This document shows positions 1 to 7,634 of a stretch of 64,000 bases of DNA, piece by piece. The DNA lies in NCBI GenBank assembly GCA_964635375.1, contig CAZWOU010000012.1:1-64000 (forward strand). Reading direction: 5' to 3'. Each line of letters starts with the position of its first letter. The stretch's first letter is position 1. The stretch is from CAZMNY01 sp964635375 (lineage in GTDB: Bacteria; Planctomycetota; Planctomycetia; Pirellulales; Pirellulaceae). The notes beneath the pieces were generated by a model. That model ran no database searches. It was not told the DNA's origin and worked only from the letters and a program-made list of their open reading frames with translations. The position numbers and the translations under genes are program-made.

Positions 1-2
1 CA

Positions 3-764
3 AATGATCTCGACAATGGGCGTTCCAACACAACCTACTCCATGAACACTGGTACATCCCACTACCCGCCTCACCGCAATCCCGCCACCGCCTCGGGCGG
101 CGGAACCGCGATTGCACCGACGGCGGTTCTCCACACGCCACAAGGCGCCAAAGGGAACGGCATCGCGTCCTATCGTTGGGCTGGACCGATGTTCCAACTT
201 AACCATGGCTATGACACACTTTTCGCTGCCTGTGATGAAGTCGTTTCTCTCTCCAAAGTGACGGACGGGACGAGCAATACGGCAGCATTCTCGGAATTCG
301 TGATTCAAAACCCGATTTATCAGACCGCGCAGTACGCAATGGTTCCGAACAATCCGTCAACGAATCCCGATCCGAAAATCTGGCGGCAGCAGGTTTATGA
401 ATCGATCAGTCCAGGTGCCTACACCGAAGAGGATCGCCTCGCTTGCCTCGCTCAAGCAGCGTTGTATGACATTGGCAATGTTCGCACGATTCGTCGAGGA
501 CGCTCCTGGAGTTGGGGAAGACCCAACGCTGGTGCTGGCTATTCGCACACCATGCTGCCCAACGAGAAGTCGTGCCTCATGCAGTCGACACAAGGCGTCG
601 AGCACTTGGGTGACAACCTGCTCGCCGCATCCAGTGAGCACCCGGCTGGTGTCAACGTCGCGATTACGGACGGCTCAGTTAGGTTCGTCAGCGAGAACGT
701 CGAAGACCTCGCTTGGTGGGCGCTTGGTACTCGTAATGGAAACGAAAATCGACCGATCAAGTAA
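3..764 (+). CDS. DUF1559 (H-X9-DG) protein, 3' part
   Basis: C-terminal part of a DUF1559 protein; the reading frame is open to the left edge, so the N-terminal pilin-like helix lies outside the window. The diagnostic end motif is visible: His, nine residues, then Asp-Gly (HPAGVNVAITDG), followed by VRFVSENV. These proteins are very numerous in planctomycetes and normally carry a type IV pilin-like N-terminal methylation helix; their molecular role is not established. An internal Met (position 42) would give 240 residues but is probably not the start because the upstream codons continue in frame with family-like sequence. A strong terminator follows the stop. Confidence 0.85.
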   Translation, partial: NDLDNGRSNTTYSMNTGTSHYPPHRNPATASGGGTAIAPTAVLHTPQGAKGNGIASYRWAGPMFQLNHGYDTLFAACDEVVSLSKVTDGTSNTAAFSEFVIQNPIYQTAQYAMVPNNPSTNPDPKIWRQQVYESISPGAYTEEDRLACLAQAALYDIGNVRTIRRGRSWSWGRPNAGAGYSHTMLPNEKSCLMQSTQGVEHLGDNLLAASSEHPAGVNVAITDGSVRFVSENVEDLAWWALGTRNGNENRPIK

Positions 765-820
765 CGGTTGATTCGAAACCGGTTTGCCCTTCCAGGCAAG
801 CTTGCGAAACTGATTCTCGA

Positions 821-856
821 CTGGCCATCGTCTTCGCGACGGTGGCCAGTTTTTTT
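821..856 (+). terminator. Rho-independent terminator after DUF1559 gene
   Basis: Twelve-base stem (CTGGCCATCGTC pairing with GACGGTGGCCAG, one G-T pair) with a five-base loop, followed directly by a run of seven to eight T. It lies 57 bases after the stop of the DUF1559 gene. Confidence 0.85.
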
Positions 857-1235
857 GAATCAGGATCGTGAGCCGCCTTCTCGTTACTTTGTGTTGACTC
901 AAGCCATACGCGTTCTGTTGATACTCGCTTTGGGCATCACAAGAGCCGTCGAACGCAAAGACAGACTCTGCTTGGCCAGGGCAAAATGCTGGCCAATCGC
1001 CACGGCCTTAGTTAATCTGCTGGGAATATCAGTAGACGAATTTGGATCGAGACTAATGGCGGCGGCAAGTCGAACGCTCGGACCACAAAGCCGACGCGGT
1101 GACCGCTTTGCACAGTTAACAATGACTCGACGAAAAAAACGGCCATCCAGCCAAGCGGCCGCTTGAAACAGTGGCCCAAACTTGGGATTCTAGTGTATTA
1201 ACCTTTGGACTACGTTCAATCGAGGGAGAACCATC
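857..1235. other. Intergenic region without a recognised gene
   Basis: Between the first terminator and the small lipoprotein gene. A 132-codon plus-strand frame crosses it but starts before the terminator hairpin and has no recognisable protein features, so I do not call it. The region must contain the promoter of the lipoprotein gene; I see no convincing -35/-10 pair. Confidence 0.5.
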
Positions 1236-1460
1236 ATGCGTTGTTTTCAATTATTGGTGCTTTGCGGCGCCCTGACCGTCATGACCGGGTGCAATGTTGG
1301 CGTGTCCGAAACTGGCCCTCCGCCAGTTGAGGTGCCCGAAGTAGCGCCGATCAAACAGGACTGGAAAGACGCGGACGAAGAAACGAAGGCCGCTTGGAAA
1401 GCTGCTGGATTTTCCGAAGAAACAGCGAAAGACCCTGATATGTCAACGGACGGTCTGTAG
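1236..1460 (+). CDS. small lipoprotein of unknown function
   Basis: A 74-residue protein with an N-terminal lipoprotein signal: hydrophobic stretch and lipobox-like VMTGC, so Cys19 would be lipidated. The mature part is short and acidic (Glu/Asp/Lys rich) with Trp residues and no known domain. A GAGGGAGAA ribosome binding site sits eight to ten bases before the ATG, which supports a real gene, and a perfect terminator follows. Tiny lipoproteins next to DUF1559 genes are frequent in planctomycete genomes. The function is unknown. Confidence 0.75.
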   Translation: MRCFQLLVLCGALTVMTGCNVGVSETGPPPVEVPEVAPIKQDWKDADEETKAAWKAAGFSEETAKDPDMSTDGL

Positions 1461-1485
1461 CCTACGCAAGTTGGCACGCTCAGAA

Positions 1486-1508
1486 GCCCGCGGCAACGCG
1501 GGCTTTTT
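1486..1508 (+). terminator. Rho-independent terminator after small lipoprotein gene
   Basis: Perfect seven-base stem GCCCGCG / CGCGGGC with a GCAA tetraloop and a run of five T. Confidence 0.85.
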
Positions 1509-1558
1509 GCTGCGCCGTGAGTTCACTCCTACCAGCGAGAGACTCGCACCGTTACGGC

Positions 1559-2896
1559 TCAATTCGCCTCGGCGTGGCGATTTGTTGAAATCTTGGCGCG
1601 GATTTCATCTTTCAAGTGCCGCAGCACAGATTTCTTGTCGGTGTCGTCCAAGATCCGTCGCACAACCGATTTCGGGCCTTCAACACCCCATGACGATCCA
1701 TGCTCGAAGTAGTACTTGGCGGCCTTCCCGACGATGTACGACCCATAGCCGGCCGCAGCGCCCTGAGGCACCGCAGTTATTAGGGAAGAGGCGCCGAACA
1801 GGACGCCCTTCAGGACCGATGCCGAGTAGCTAATGACGACCTCGCCGAGAAGCACGAGGCCAGCGGCTTTGAGAATCGCAGCGACAAGTTTCTTGGCGTG
1901 GGCTGTCGTCATCTCCAAGCCGTAGATGCGAGCGAGAACAGCCACCATCGTGGCGTCCACGATGGTTCCGCCGATAACGTCGGCCGCAATGACTGGATTC
2001 AGAGCTACGACAAGCGATTTGACCGCCGCATAGCTCATGATCGTTTGGTTCGCGTTTCGAGCTCGAAGTTGAACGCGGAGCGCCGCGATGCGGTCGTTCT
2101 TATCCGCGGCGTACATGGCCGCGTTGAGGGTCAACAGGGCCAATCCGTCTTGTTCCAGCAGTTCCAGTATCCGGGACTTCAACTGGGCGACGTCGGCCTT
2201 CGGTTTCCGCCACTCGTTTCGGCTCCCGCCCTGGGCGTCCTCGATCACATACTCGATTTCGCGAGGGTCAGCCGAAGTCGTGATGATTTGCTCGGCAGGC
2301 ACGAGCTCAGCCAGTCGATCGTCGACCAACGTACTCCGCAGCGTCTGTAGCTGGCTCGGCGAATAGAGATCGGCTTTGTTCAACACCACAATGATCGGTT
2401 TGTGCAGCCGGACCAATTCGCACACAGCCGCGTATTCCACATCGTTGAGGTCCGAGTCCGTCACGAACAGCAACAGGTCTGCGCTGGCCGCCGCCTCACG
2501 AGCCGATTCGGCTCGGTCAGCCCCGCCGACTTCATTGATCCCCGGCGTGTCGACGAGCACGAGTTGCGAGTCAGCCAGCCCTGGTACACAGTATCCGGCG
2601 CCGTCCCAATCGACCTTCCAGACATCGCGCGTCCAGCCGCCGCGCACGTCGACTTCAGTGATCACATCTCCGACGAGGGCGTTGATGAGCGCCGACTTGC
2701 CGGTGCTAATTTCCCCAAAGACGACAATCTCGACCCGACCACTGGTCAGCTTCTCGGTCATCATGTGGATACGGTCTACATCGGCTTGCAGCTGTTCCAT
2801 CTCTTGCGCAGTGCAGCCCTCGAGCTTCTCGAGCGTGTCGCGCAAGGATTGCAGGGCGTTCTGATAATTCTGATCTTCCAATACGTTAACGGTCAT
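1559..2896 (-). CDS. dynamin-like/Era-like GTPase with hydrophobic C-terminal DUF697-type region
   Basis: A 445-residue GTPase. G1 is GEISTGKS (residues 61-68), G3 DTPG (116-119), G4 NKAD (173-176). An N-terminal helical region precedes the G domain. The C-terminal part (about 290-410) is rich in Ala, Val and Gly hydrophobic segments, resembling the DUF697 (YcjF-type) membrane-associated region. The ATG overlaps the stop of the upstream GTPase gene in an ATGA arrangement, so the two are probably translated together and may form a heteromeric complex. Family knowledge suggests membrane-bound GTP hydrolysis, possibly membrane remodelling or stress response; the exact role is unknown. Confidence 0.8.
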   Translation of the reverse strand: MTVNVLEDQNYQNALQSLRDTLEKLEGCTAQEMEQLQADVDRIHMMTEKLTSGRVEIVVFGEISTGKSALINALVGDVITEVDVRGGWTRDVWKVDWDGAGYCVPGLADSQLVLVDTPGINEVGGADRAESAREAAASADLLLFVTDSDLNDVEYAAVCELVRLHKPIIVVLNKADLYSPSQLQTLRSTLVDDRLAELVPAEQIITTSADPREIEYVIEDAQGGSRNEWRKPKADVAQLKSRILELLEQDGLALLTLNAAMYAADKNDRIAALRVQLRARNANQTIMSYAAVKSLVVALNPVIAADVIGGTIVDATMVAVLARIYGLEMTTAHAKKLVAAILKAAGLVLLGEVVISYSASVLKGVLFGASSLITAVPQGAAAGYGSYIVGKAAKYYFEHGSSWGVEGPKSVVRRILDDTDKKSVLRHLKDEIRAKISTNRHAEAN

Positions 2897-4497
2897 TTGC
2901 GGTCGTTCCCGCCCCTTTCCGTATCGCCTCGGTCATCAGCTTCTTCGTTGGTCGACCAGCCGCTCCTTGCCGCTGCGACCAATCTCGCCAATTCCCGCAC
3001 GCTGGTGACGTGCTCCCATTTCTTCCTCGCCATCGCCGCCAAACTATCGGCGCCGCGTACGGACTCATCCTGAAAGTACTCGATAAACACAGCACCAATC
3101 CAACGAGTTATCAGGGCCTGAACAATGCCCTGCAGCAACCCGCCCGCGATAGTTCCTGCCCCTGGCACGGTTTTCATGAGACTCGCGCAGGCGCTGACCA
3201 CCAACGGCGTGGCGGCGCTGACGCCGAGAATGGCCAGCAAGTTCTTGCCCAATTGGGCGAGCAGATTGACGGCCGTCTCGCTGTCGATATCGTGCTTATA
3301 GACTCGCGAGAGATCAATGACCATCTTGGTCGTTATCGCCCCGCCCGCCGCCAGGTCAAGCATCGGCAAGGGGCTAACCGCCGCGGCGCCGCCCGCGCCC
3401 CAAGCGTACCTGTCGACGAGGACTCTCGCCCTTTGGTCCAAGTCCTCTCGAACTTTGGCCTGCGCCTCAGTCATCAGTCCGCGTGATCGCAAAAGCAAGT
3501 TGGCCAAGAGCAAGTTGGCCCCATCCCGCCGCACGACATTCAACATTCGTTTGGCCAATGCCGAAATATCTGGATCGACAGGCACAAGATCTTCTATTTC
3601 GCCGCCATCGGCGCCCACTCGCACGACTTGTCTCGGTGCCGGGTTGGGCGAAACGCGAACAATGTCCGCTCGCACAATCCAGTCGGCGGTCTGCTCAGCA
3701 ATCTGGCTTTCCAGCAAGGTTCGCTTCCGCTCGGCATACCAATCGCTCTTGTTGATGCAAAGAAGAATGCGTTTCTCCATGGCCGCCAGTTGCTTGAGCA
3801 ACTGCGATTCGGCCTCGCGAAGAGGGCCGTCAACAACCATCAAGACCAGGTCGGCATCCTTGGCGGCTCGTGCGGCTTCGTGAATGTGTTGCTGGCCATC
3901 CACTTCGCCGAGCCCCGGCGTATCAACCAGCAGCACGCGGTCCGACCCAGGCCAAACTACTTCGCCTCGGCGAACAGTCGTCCCTCCCTTGGCATCGGTC
4001 TCGAAAACATCGCGGCCGGCAAGTGCATTGAGCAGCGAGGACTTGCCGCAGGAGATGGTCCCAAAAGCAACGATCTCGAGCGTTTGATGTTCGTGCTTCT
4101 GGCGAAAATCGTCGCAGAGCGACTGCAACTCGCGGCGAACTTCAGGACCCACGATCTCGTCATCCCGCAGCCGATCGATCGCATCCAAGTTCTCGTCGAC
4201 CTCCCGCCTCTTATCGGCGCTCGACAACTCGCTTGGATTCCTCGCTTTGCGAGCCCTGGCGGCGCGTTTCTTCCAGGTACGCCTGAGCAGGCTCACTAGC
4301 ATCCACAGAGTCGTTCCAGCCAGCAGTGCTGAGCCGAGCCCGACGATCGTGAAATAGAGGTAGACGGCCCAATCGCCGAACGTCTTCACGGTTTCGTACT
4401 GCTGCAAGATCCATGGCGGAACATAGACCATCAAGAAACCCAAAAAGGCGAGCGTCAGCAGCAGCATGAGCCGATTTGTCAACTGCTTGAATTGCAT
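2893..4497 (-). CDS. membrane GTPase with two N-terminal TM helices and DUF697-type C-terminus
   Basis: A 534-residue partner of the downstream GTPase. Two N-terminal membrane helices (about 9-26 and 44-71) are followed by a basic, then charged helical linker and a G domain with G1 GTISCGKS (146-153), G3 DTPG (192-195) and an NKSD G4. The C-terminal half carries alternating hydrophobic segments like the DUF697 region. It ends in a very polar tail. I chose the ATG at 4497; a TTG twelve bases upstream is also possible. The stop overlaps the next ATG by four bases. Paired, non-identical GTPases of this layout suggest a membrane complex; this is inference. Confidence 0.8.
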   Translation of the reverse strand: MQFKQLTNRLMLLLTLAFLGFLMVYVPPWILQQYETVKTFGDWAVYLYFTIVGLGSALLAGTTLWMLVSLLRRTWKKRAARARKARNPSELSSADKRREVDENLDAIDRLRDDEIVGPEVRRELQSLCDDFRQKHEHQTLEIVAFGTISCGKSSLLNALAGRDVFETDAKGGTTVRRGEVVWPGSDRVLLVDTPGLGEVDGQQHIHEAARAAKDADLVLMVVDGPLREAESQLLKQLAAMEKRILLCINKSDWYAERKRTLLESQIAEQTADWIVRADIVRVSPNPAPRQVVRVGADGGEIEDLVPVDPDISALAKRMLNVVRRDGANLLLANLLLRSRGLMTEAQAKVREDLDQRARVLVDRYAWGAGGAAAVSPLPMLDLAAGGAITTKMVIDLSRVYKHDIDSETAVNLLAQLGKNLLAILGVSAATPLVVSACASLMKTVPGAGTIAGGLLQGIVQALITRWIGAVFIEYFQDESVRGADSLAAMARKKWEHVTSVRELARLVAAARSGWSTNEEADDRGDTERGGNDRK

Positions 4498-4762
4498 CCG
4501 CTGGTTCAACCTTGAAGTACAGTCTGGATCGCCGCTCCCGATGAACGCCTGGCGCTAATAAGGTAATTCGTCGCCCGGCGTCATTGCTTTCCTGTTTTTC
4601 CTGATCGACCGCATAATCGGTGCGAACGGCGCCGCCAACCGGCGATATGATCACCTTTCGATTTCGATTAAGCAACTCTCGCCGCGAGAACAAGGGCCGT
4701 TTGCGGCTTCGCCCTCAACTTGCCTTCCGCTTTCCGCCAGCTTTCCCTTCAGGCGGGCAAAC
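4498..4762. other. Intergenic region upstream of the GTPase pair
   Basis: Lies between the GTPase operon start and the terminator of the sigma-factor operon, both on the minus strand. It should hold the GTPase promoter. A minus-strand frame covering part of it runs into the GTPase gene in another frame and looks like a shadow. No RNA gene or repeat was seen. Confidence 0.4.
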
Positions 4763-4797
4763 AAAAAAGGCGAACCCGGACTGAGTCCAAGTTCGCC
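4763..4797 (-). terminator. terminator of the ECF sigma operon
   Basis: Read on the minus strand, GGCGAAC pairs with GTTCGCC, with an inner GGACT/AGTCC hairpin, followed by a run of six T. It lies 28 bases after the stop of the last gene of the operon. Confidence 0.8.
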
Positions 4798-4824
4798 GAA
4801 TGAGCTCTGAGAAAGAGTCGTTGA

Positions 4825-5364
4825 CTATGCGTCTTTTTTCTTCTTGGGAGCGTCCTTCTTGCGATTGCCTTTTCGGCCGCCGAGGCCGGCTTTTTGGCGC
4901 TGCTCAGGAGTTAGCAAGGCGGCGACTTCTTTGGTCAGCGAAGATCGAACCTTGCCAACTTGAGCTTGAGCTTCCTTGAACTTGGCCAAATCAGCGTCGC
5001 TCAACCCCAGGGCAGCCATCGCGGCGGCTTGGGCTTCTTTGCCTTTCTTTCCGGCTTCTCGAGCTTTCTTCGAAGCGGCGGCCATCTTCTTGCGGCCCTC
5101 GGCGCCGATCACAGCAGCCACGGCTTTACTCGCTTCTTGCAGCTGGGCACTGTACTTGGCGACGATTTCCTTAATCTTGCCCTTTTGCTCATCGGTGATT
5201 TCGGCTTTTTCAAGCCGTTTCATCAACTGCGCTCCGGCACTGCGGCCTGCGGCCGGTTTGCCCTTTTTTCGTTTCTTCTTCTTGGCGTCATCATCAGCGA
5301 GAGCTGGTGCGGCGACAAGCATCGCAAGAGCGACAACCGTGCAAAGTTTGAACAGACGATTCAT
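4825..5364 (-). CDS. secreted Lys/Ala-rich helical protein (Spy/CpxP-like)
   Basis: A 179-residue protein with a clear signal peptide ending APALA (about residue 24), then a Lys-rich stretch, a long predicted helical part and a Lys-rich tail. Repeated LTPEQ/ITDEQ/LSDAD segments are reminiscent of the LTxxQ motif of Spy/CpxP/ZraP periplasmic chaperones. The start at 5364 is chosen because it opens the signal peptide and has GGAG about ten bases upstream; a frame extension of 29 codons is not protein-like. It is the last gene of the sigma factor operon, 83 bases after the preceding gene. A role as a periplasmic stress protein is inference. Confidence 0.7.
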   Translation of the reverse strand: MNRLFKLCTVVALAMLVAAPALADDDAKKKKRKKGKPAAGRSAGAQLMKRLEKAEITDEQKGKIKEIVAKYSAQLQEASKAVAAVIGAEGRKKMAAASKKAREAGKKGKEAQAAAMAALGLSDADLAKFKEAQAQVGKVRSSLTKEVAALLTPEQRQKAGLGGRKGNRKKDAPKKKKDA

Positions 5365-5447
5365 TTGAAGGACTCCAGTAATCAATGATGCAATCCATCG
5401 CTGTTGGCTCCAACTATCCTGAGTTGAGGCAAGTAGGTAAACACATG

Positions 5448-6131
5448 TCACTTGATCTGCTCATTTGAGCTGGCCGACGTTTTCGTCGCCCGATTCTTCT
5501 TCTTGCGATTCTCGGCGACAGTCTTCGATTTGCCCGAAGGGCGCCGCATCCACGTCTTAACTTGGGCATCAACAGCCTGATCTCGATTCGCCTGAAACCG
5601 AGCAATGTCGCCGTCGAGTTTCTTCAACCGAGCCGCTTGACGGTCCCGGTTCTTCTGCATGATTTGAAGCTCCAAGTCGAATCGCTGCCCAAGCAGACTG
5701 CGCAGCTTGGCCTCGTCCGTGGATGAACCTCCCATGCGAATTCGAGCTGCGAGCAATTGAGCCCGCTTGTCAAGTTGCCAGCTTCTTAGGGCCAACACGT
5801 AGCTCGCGTCGTCTCGCTGCTTGATTCGTTCGAGGCGATCGGCGGCATTAAACAACTCGCGAATCGCCGCCGAATACTTCTTCGGCTGGCTTTCCTGCAG
5901 TACGTCCAACAAGCTCTTCAACTCGGGCAAGCAGTCCGCGACAAACGAATTCACTTTGGCCACTTCCGCCGGCGTGACTGGTCGACGCGCGGCGGAACGT
6001 GAGTTGGGTTTCTTGGCGGCTCGATCCTTGCTGGAAACACTTCTCTTGGGCGAATCCTCCTGCGCACGCAAGCTCGCCGAACCAATCAGGCACAGCGCGA
6101 CGGATGTCAGAATGATGATTCGAAGTCCCAT
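5448..6131 (-). CDS. secreted helical protein, possibly Spy/CpxP-like
   Basis: A 227-residue protein with an N-terminal signal peptide (hydrophobic stretch ending SLRAQ, about residue 23). The body is mainly charged amphipathic helix with repeated Leu/Arg heptads (coiled-coil-like, about residues 60-190) and a very basic C-terminus. The ATG at 6131 overlaps the stop of the anti-sigma-like gene (TAATG), indicating translational coupling. I recognise no named family with certainty; the size, export and helical nature fit periplasmic sensors or chaperones that feed back on envelope-stress regulators. Confidence 0.65.
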   Translation of the reverse strand: MGLRIIILTSVALCLIGSASLRAQEDSPKRSVSSKDRAAKKPNSRSAARRPVTPAEVAKVNSFVADCLPELKSLLDVLQESQPKKYSAAIRELFNAADRLERIKQRDDASYVLALRSWQLDKRAQLLAARIRMGGSSTDEAKLRSLLGQRFDLELQIMQKNRDRQAARLKKLDGDIARFQANRDQAVDAQVKTWMRRPSGKSKTVAENRKKKNRATKTSASSNEQIK

Positions 6132-6691
6132 TAGCGATTCTCCATGTCGCGTTCGTGAAGCACATCGTCTCGCCGCGACAACTGATCCACTGCGGCAAGC
6201 ATCCAATCGGGCGAATCCGCAACCAGATTCTCATCCTCGCTGACCGCGCCGAGCGAATCCTCAAAGAACGCTGGCAGCGCCTCCTCGAACTCCGCCGACT
6301 CGTCCATCAGCTCGCTCCAAATCAACGCCAAACGATCGTTCGATTTTGCTGTCGGAGCTGGTTCGACAGGCCGATTCAGCTGCAAACTCAGAAGCGAGAT
6401 CACCACCAACGCCACCACACCGCTGGCGCCCCACAGTGCCTGACTCCAGCGCAGCTCAAAGATGCGGGCGGGGCGACTTGCCATGTGGGAAAGGTCAGCC
6501 GAGTCGCGCAACGCCACTCGCGTGGCAGCAACCAGTTCCACGGCTTTGGCAACAGCTTCTCGAGCGGGTTGGCTAGCCGCCAATTGCGCTTCAAATGACT
6601 TCACCTCGTCGCTCTCGAGGTATCCCAATACGTAGGCCTCCGCGGCGTCAGCGAGTTGTTCGCCGGTCAGGTTGTTGTCAGCATCAGTCAT
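6131..6691 (-). CDS. membrane anti-sigma factor-like protein
   Basis: A 186-residue protein with one central membrane helix (about residues 90-110), a cytoplasmic N-terminal helical domain and an acidic periplasmic C-terminus. The N-terminal segment with AEAYVLGYL-ESDE resembles the start of zinc-less anti-sigma domains (the AxAYVLGxL pattern seen in RskA-type proteins). No HxxxCxxC zinc motif is seen. Two adjacent ATGs at 6694 and 6691 are possible; the latter has GGGGA at better spacing. It overlaps the end of the sigma factor gene by eight bases, the usual arrangement for sigma and anti-sigma pairs. Confidence 0.75.
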   Translation of the reverse strand: MTDADNNLTGEQLADAAEAYVLGYLESDEVKSFEAQLAASQPAREAVAKAVELVAATRVALRDSADLSHMASRPARIFELRWSQALWGASGVVALVVISLLSLQLNRPVEPAPTAKSNDRLALIWSELMDESAEFEEALPAFFEDSLGAVSEDENLVADSPDWMLAAVDQLSRRDDVLHERDMENR

Positions 6692-7310
6692 CATAATCCC
6701 CAGTTTCGCGTCCAAGGGGAGATTCCCCTTCGAGTCGCTTTCGCAAACTGCCCATCGCCGCCCGCATGCGCGAGAGCGCTGTTCCAAGCGGAATCTGCAG
6801 CTGGCTTGCAATCTCCGCGAATGTCATTTCCTCATAGATTCGCAATCGGACAATCTCGCTCTGTGGAGTCGGCAATTGATCAATCGCGGCACGAACTGAT
6901 TCCACCGACTCTCGTCGGACTAAGAGGTCATCCGCAGGCGCCGAGGAAGCCGACTGCAACCACTGCAGGCCACGCTTCACGCGATCACCAACGACTTGGC
7001 GGCGCCGTGTCGCCAAGACCTCATTATAGGCGACACGAAAAAGCCAAGCCTTGCGAGACTCACGCTTATCGGGGCCGCCCTGTTCAATCAACTTGGTAAA
7101 ACTGATCTGCACGGCGTCTCGAGCCAGCTGAATGTCACCAGCCACGCCTGTCAGGAATCGCACCAGCTCGTCGGCATGGTCCGAAAACAACCGACTGACG
7201 GCATCCGAGTCGATTTTCTCTCCCTCGGACAATGCAGTAACTCCCGCCGAACGTGCGACGCAAACAGTCGCCATAGAAACAGATGCGCGAAGAGACAGGT
7301 TTATTGACAT
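6684..7310 (-). CDS. ECF-type RNA polymerase sigma factor
   Basis: A 208-residue sigma-70 family protein. Region 2 is visible around LVRFLTGVAGDIQLARDAVQ and KAWLFRVAYNEV, and region 4 as LPTPQSEIVRLRIYEEMTFAEIA followed by an HTH with GTALSRMRAAM (split here only as short motifs). It would direct transcription of its own regulon after release from the co-encoded anti-sigma-like protein. Start choice is uncertain: ATG 7310 and ATG 7274 are both possible, and a TTG at 7349 extends the frame. It is the first gene of a four-gene minus-strand operon. Confidence 0.85.
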   Translation of the reverse strand: MSINLSLRASVSMATVCVARSAGVTALSEGEKIDSDAVSRLFSDHADELVRFLTGVAGDIQLARDAVQISFTKLIEQGGPDKRESRKAWLFRVAYNEVLATRRRQVVGDRVKRGLQWLQSASSAPADDLLVRRESVESVRAAIDQLPTPQSEIVRLRIYEEMTFAEIASQLQIPLGTALSRMRAAMGSLRKRLEGESPLGRETGDYDD

Positions 7311-7634
7311 GTCCCGCGAAAGACGTTTCGATCGAGCAAATGGGCCCAAATCGTTACATTACACCATGTTAGAGCAGACGTTTAGGCCCGCGGCAAGCGA
7401 CAACTCGCGATCCTGTGGGCCAGATTCCCGCTCAGTGACTAGGGGTTGGTGGCGAAATTGGCTCTCCGTGTATAATTGAGCAATCGGCTCAAATCCGCGG
7501 CGCCGCAGCCTCTTTGCAGACCCAACCTTCGCTCGTTGTGGCGTAGACAGCCTTTTCACCTGGCGGCGCAGTGATTCGGCCCGTTTTCCCATCACGGCTC
7601 GTCCACTTTCCGTCCACAACCATTGGAAATTCGT
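7311..7634. other. Divergent intergenic region, sigma operon / ABC permease
   Basis: Contains the start regions of two divergent genes. A perfect TATAAT hexamer is present on the plus strand (7471-7476). A 65-codon minus-strand frame (7489-7686) overlaps the permease start and is noted separately. No RNA gene was recognised. Confidence 0.4.
7446..7476 (+). promoter_or_regulatory. possible sigma-70 promoter for the ABC permease
   Basis: Perfect -10 hexamer TATAAT preceded by TTGGTG at 19 bases, longer than the ideal spacing of 17. It lies about 160 bases before the permease ATG. Planctomycete promoters often deviate from consensus, so this is only a candidate. Confidence 0.35.

Noticed and set aside
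768..1166. Plus-strand frame of 132 codons after the DUF1559 gene
   Set aside because: It spans the terminator hairpin and has no domain or ribosome site.
4211..4693. Minus-strand frame of 160 codons
   Set aside because: Lies in another frame of the GTPase gene start and its leader; Arg-rich.
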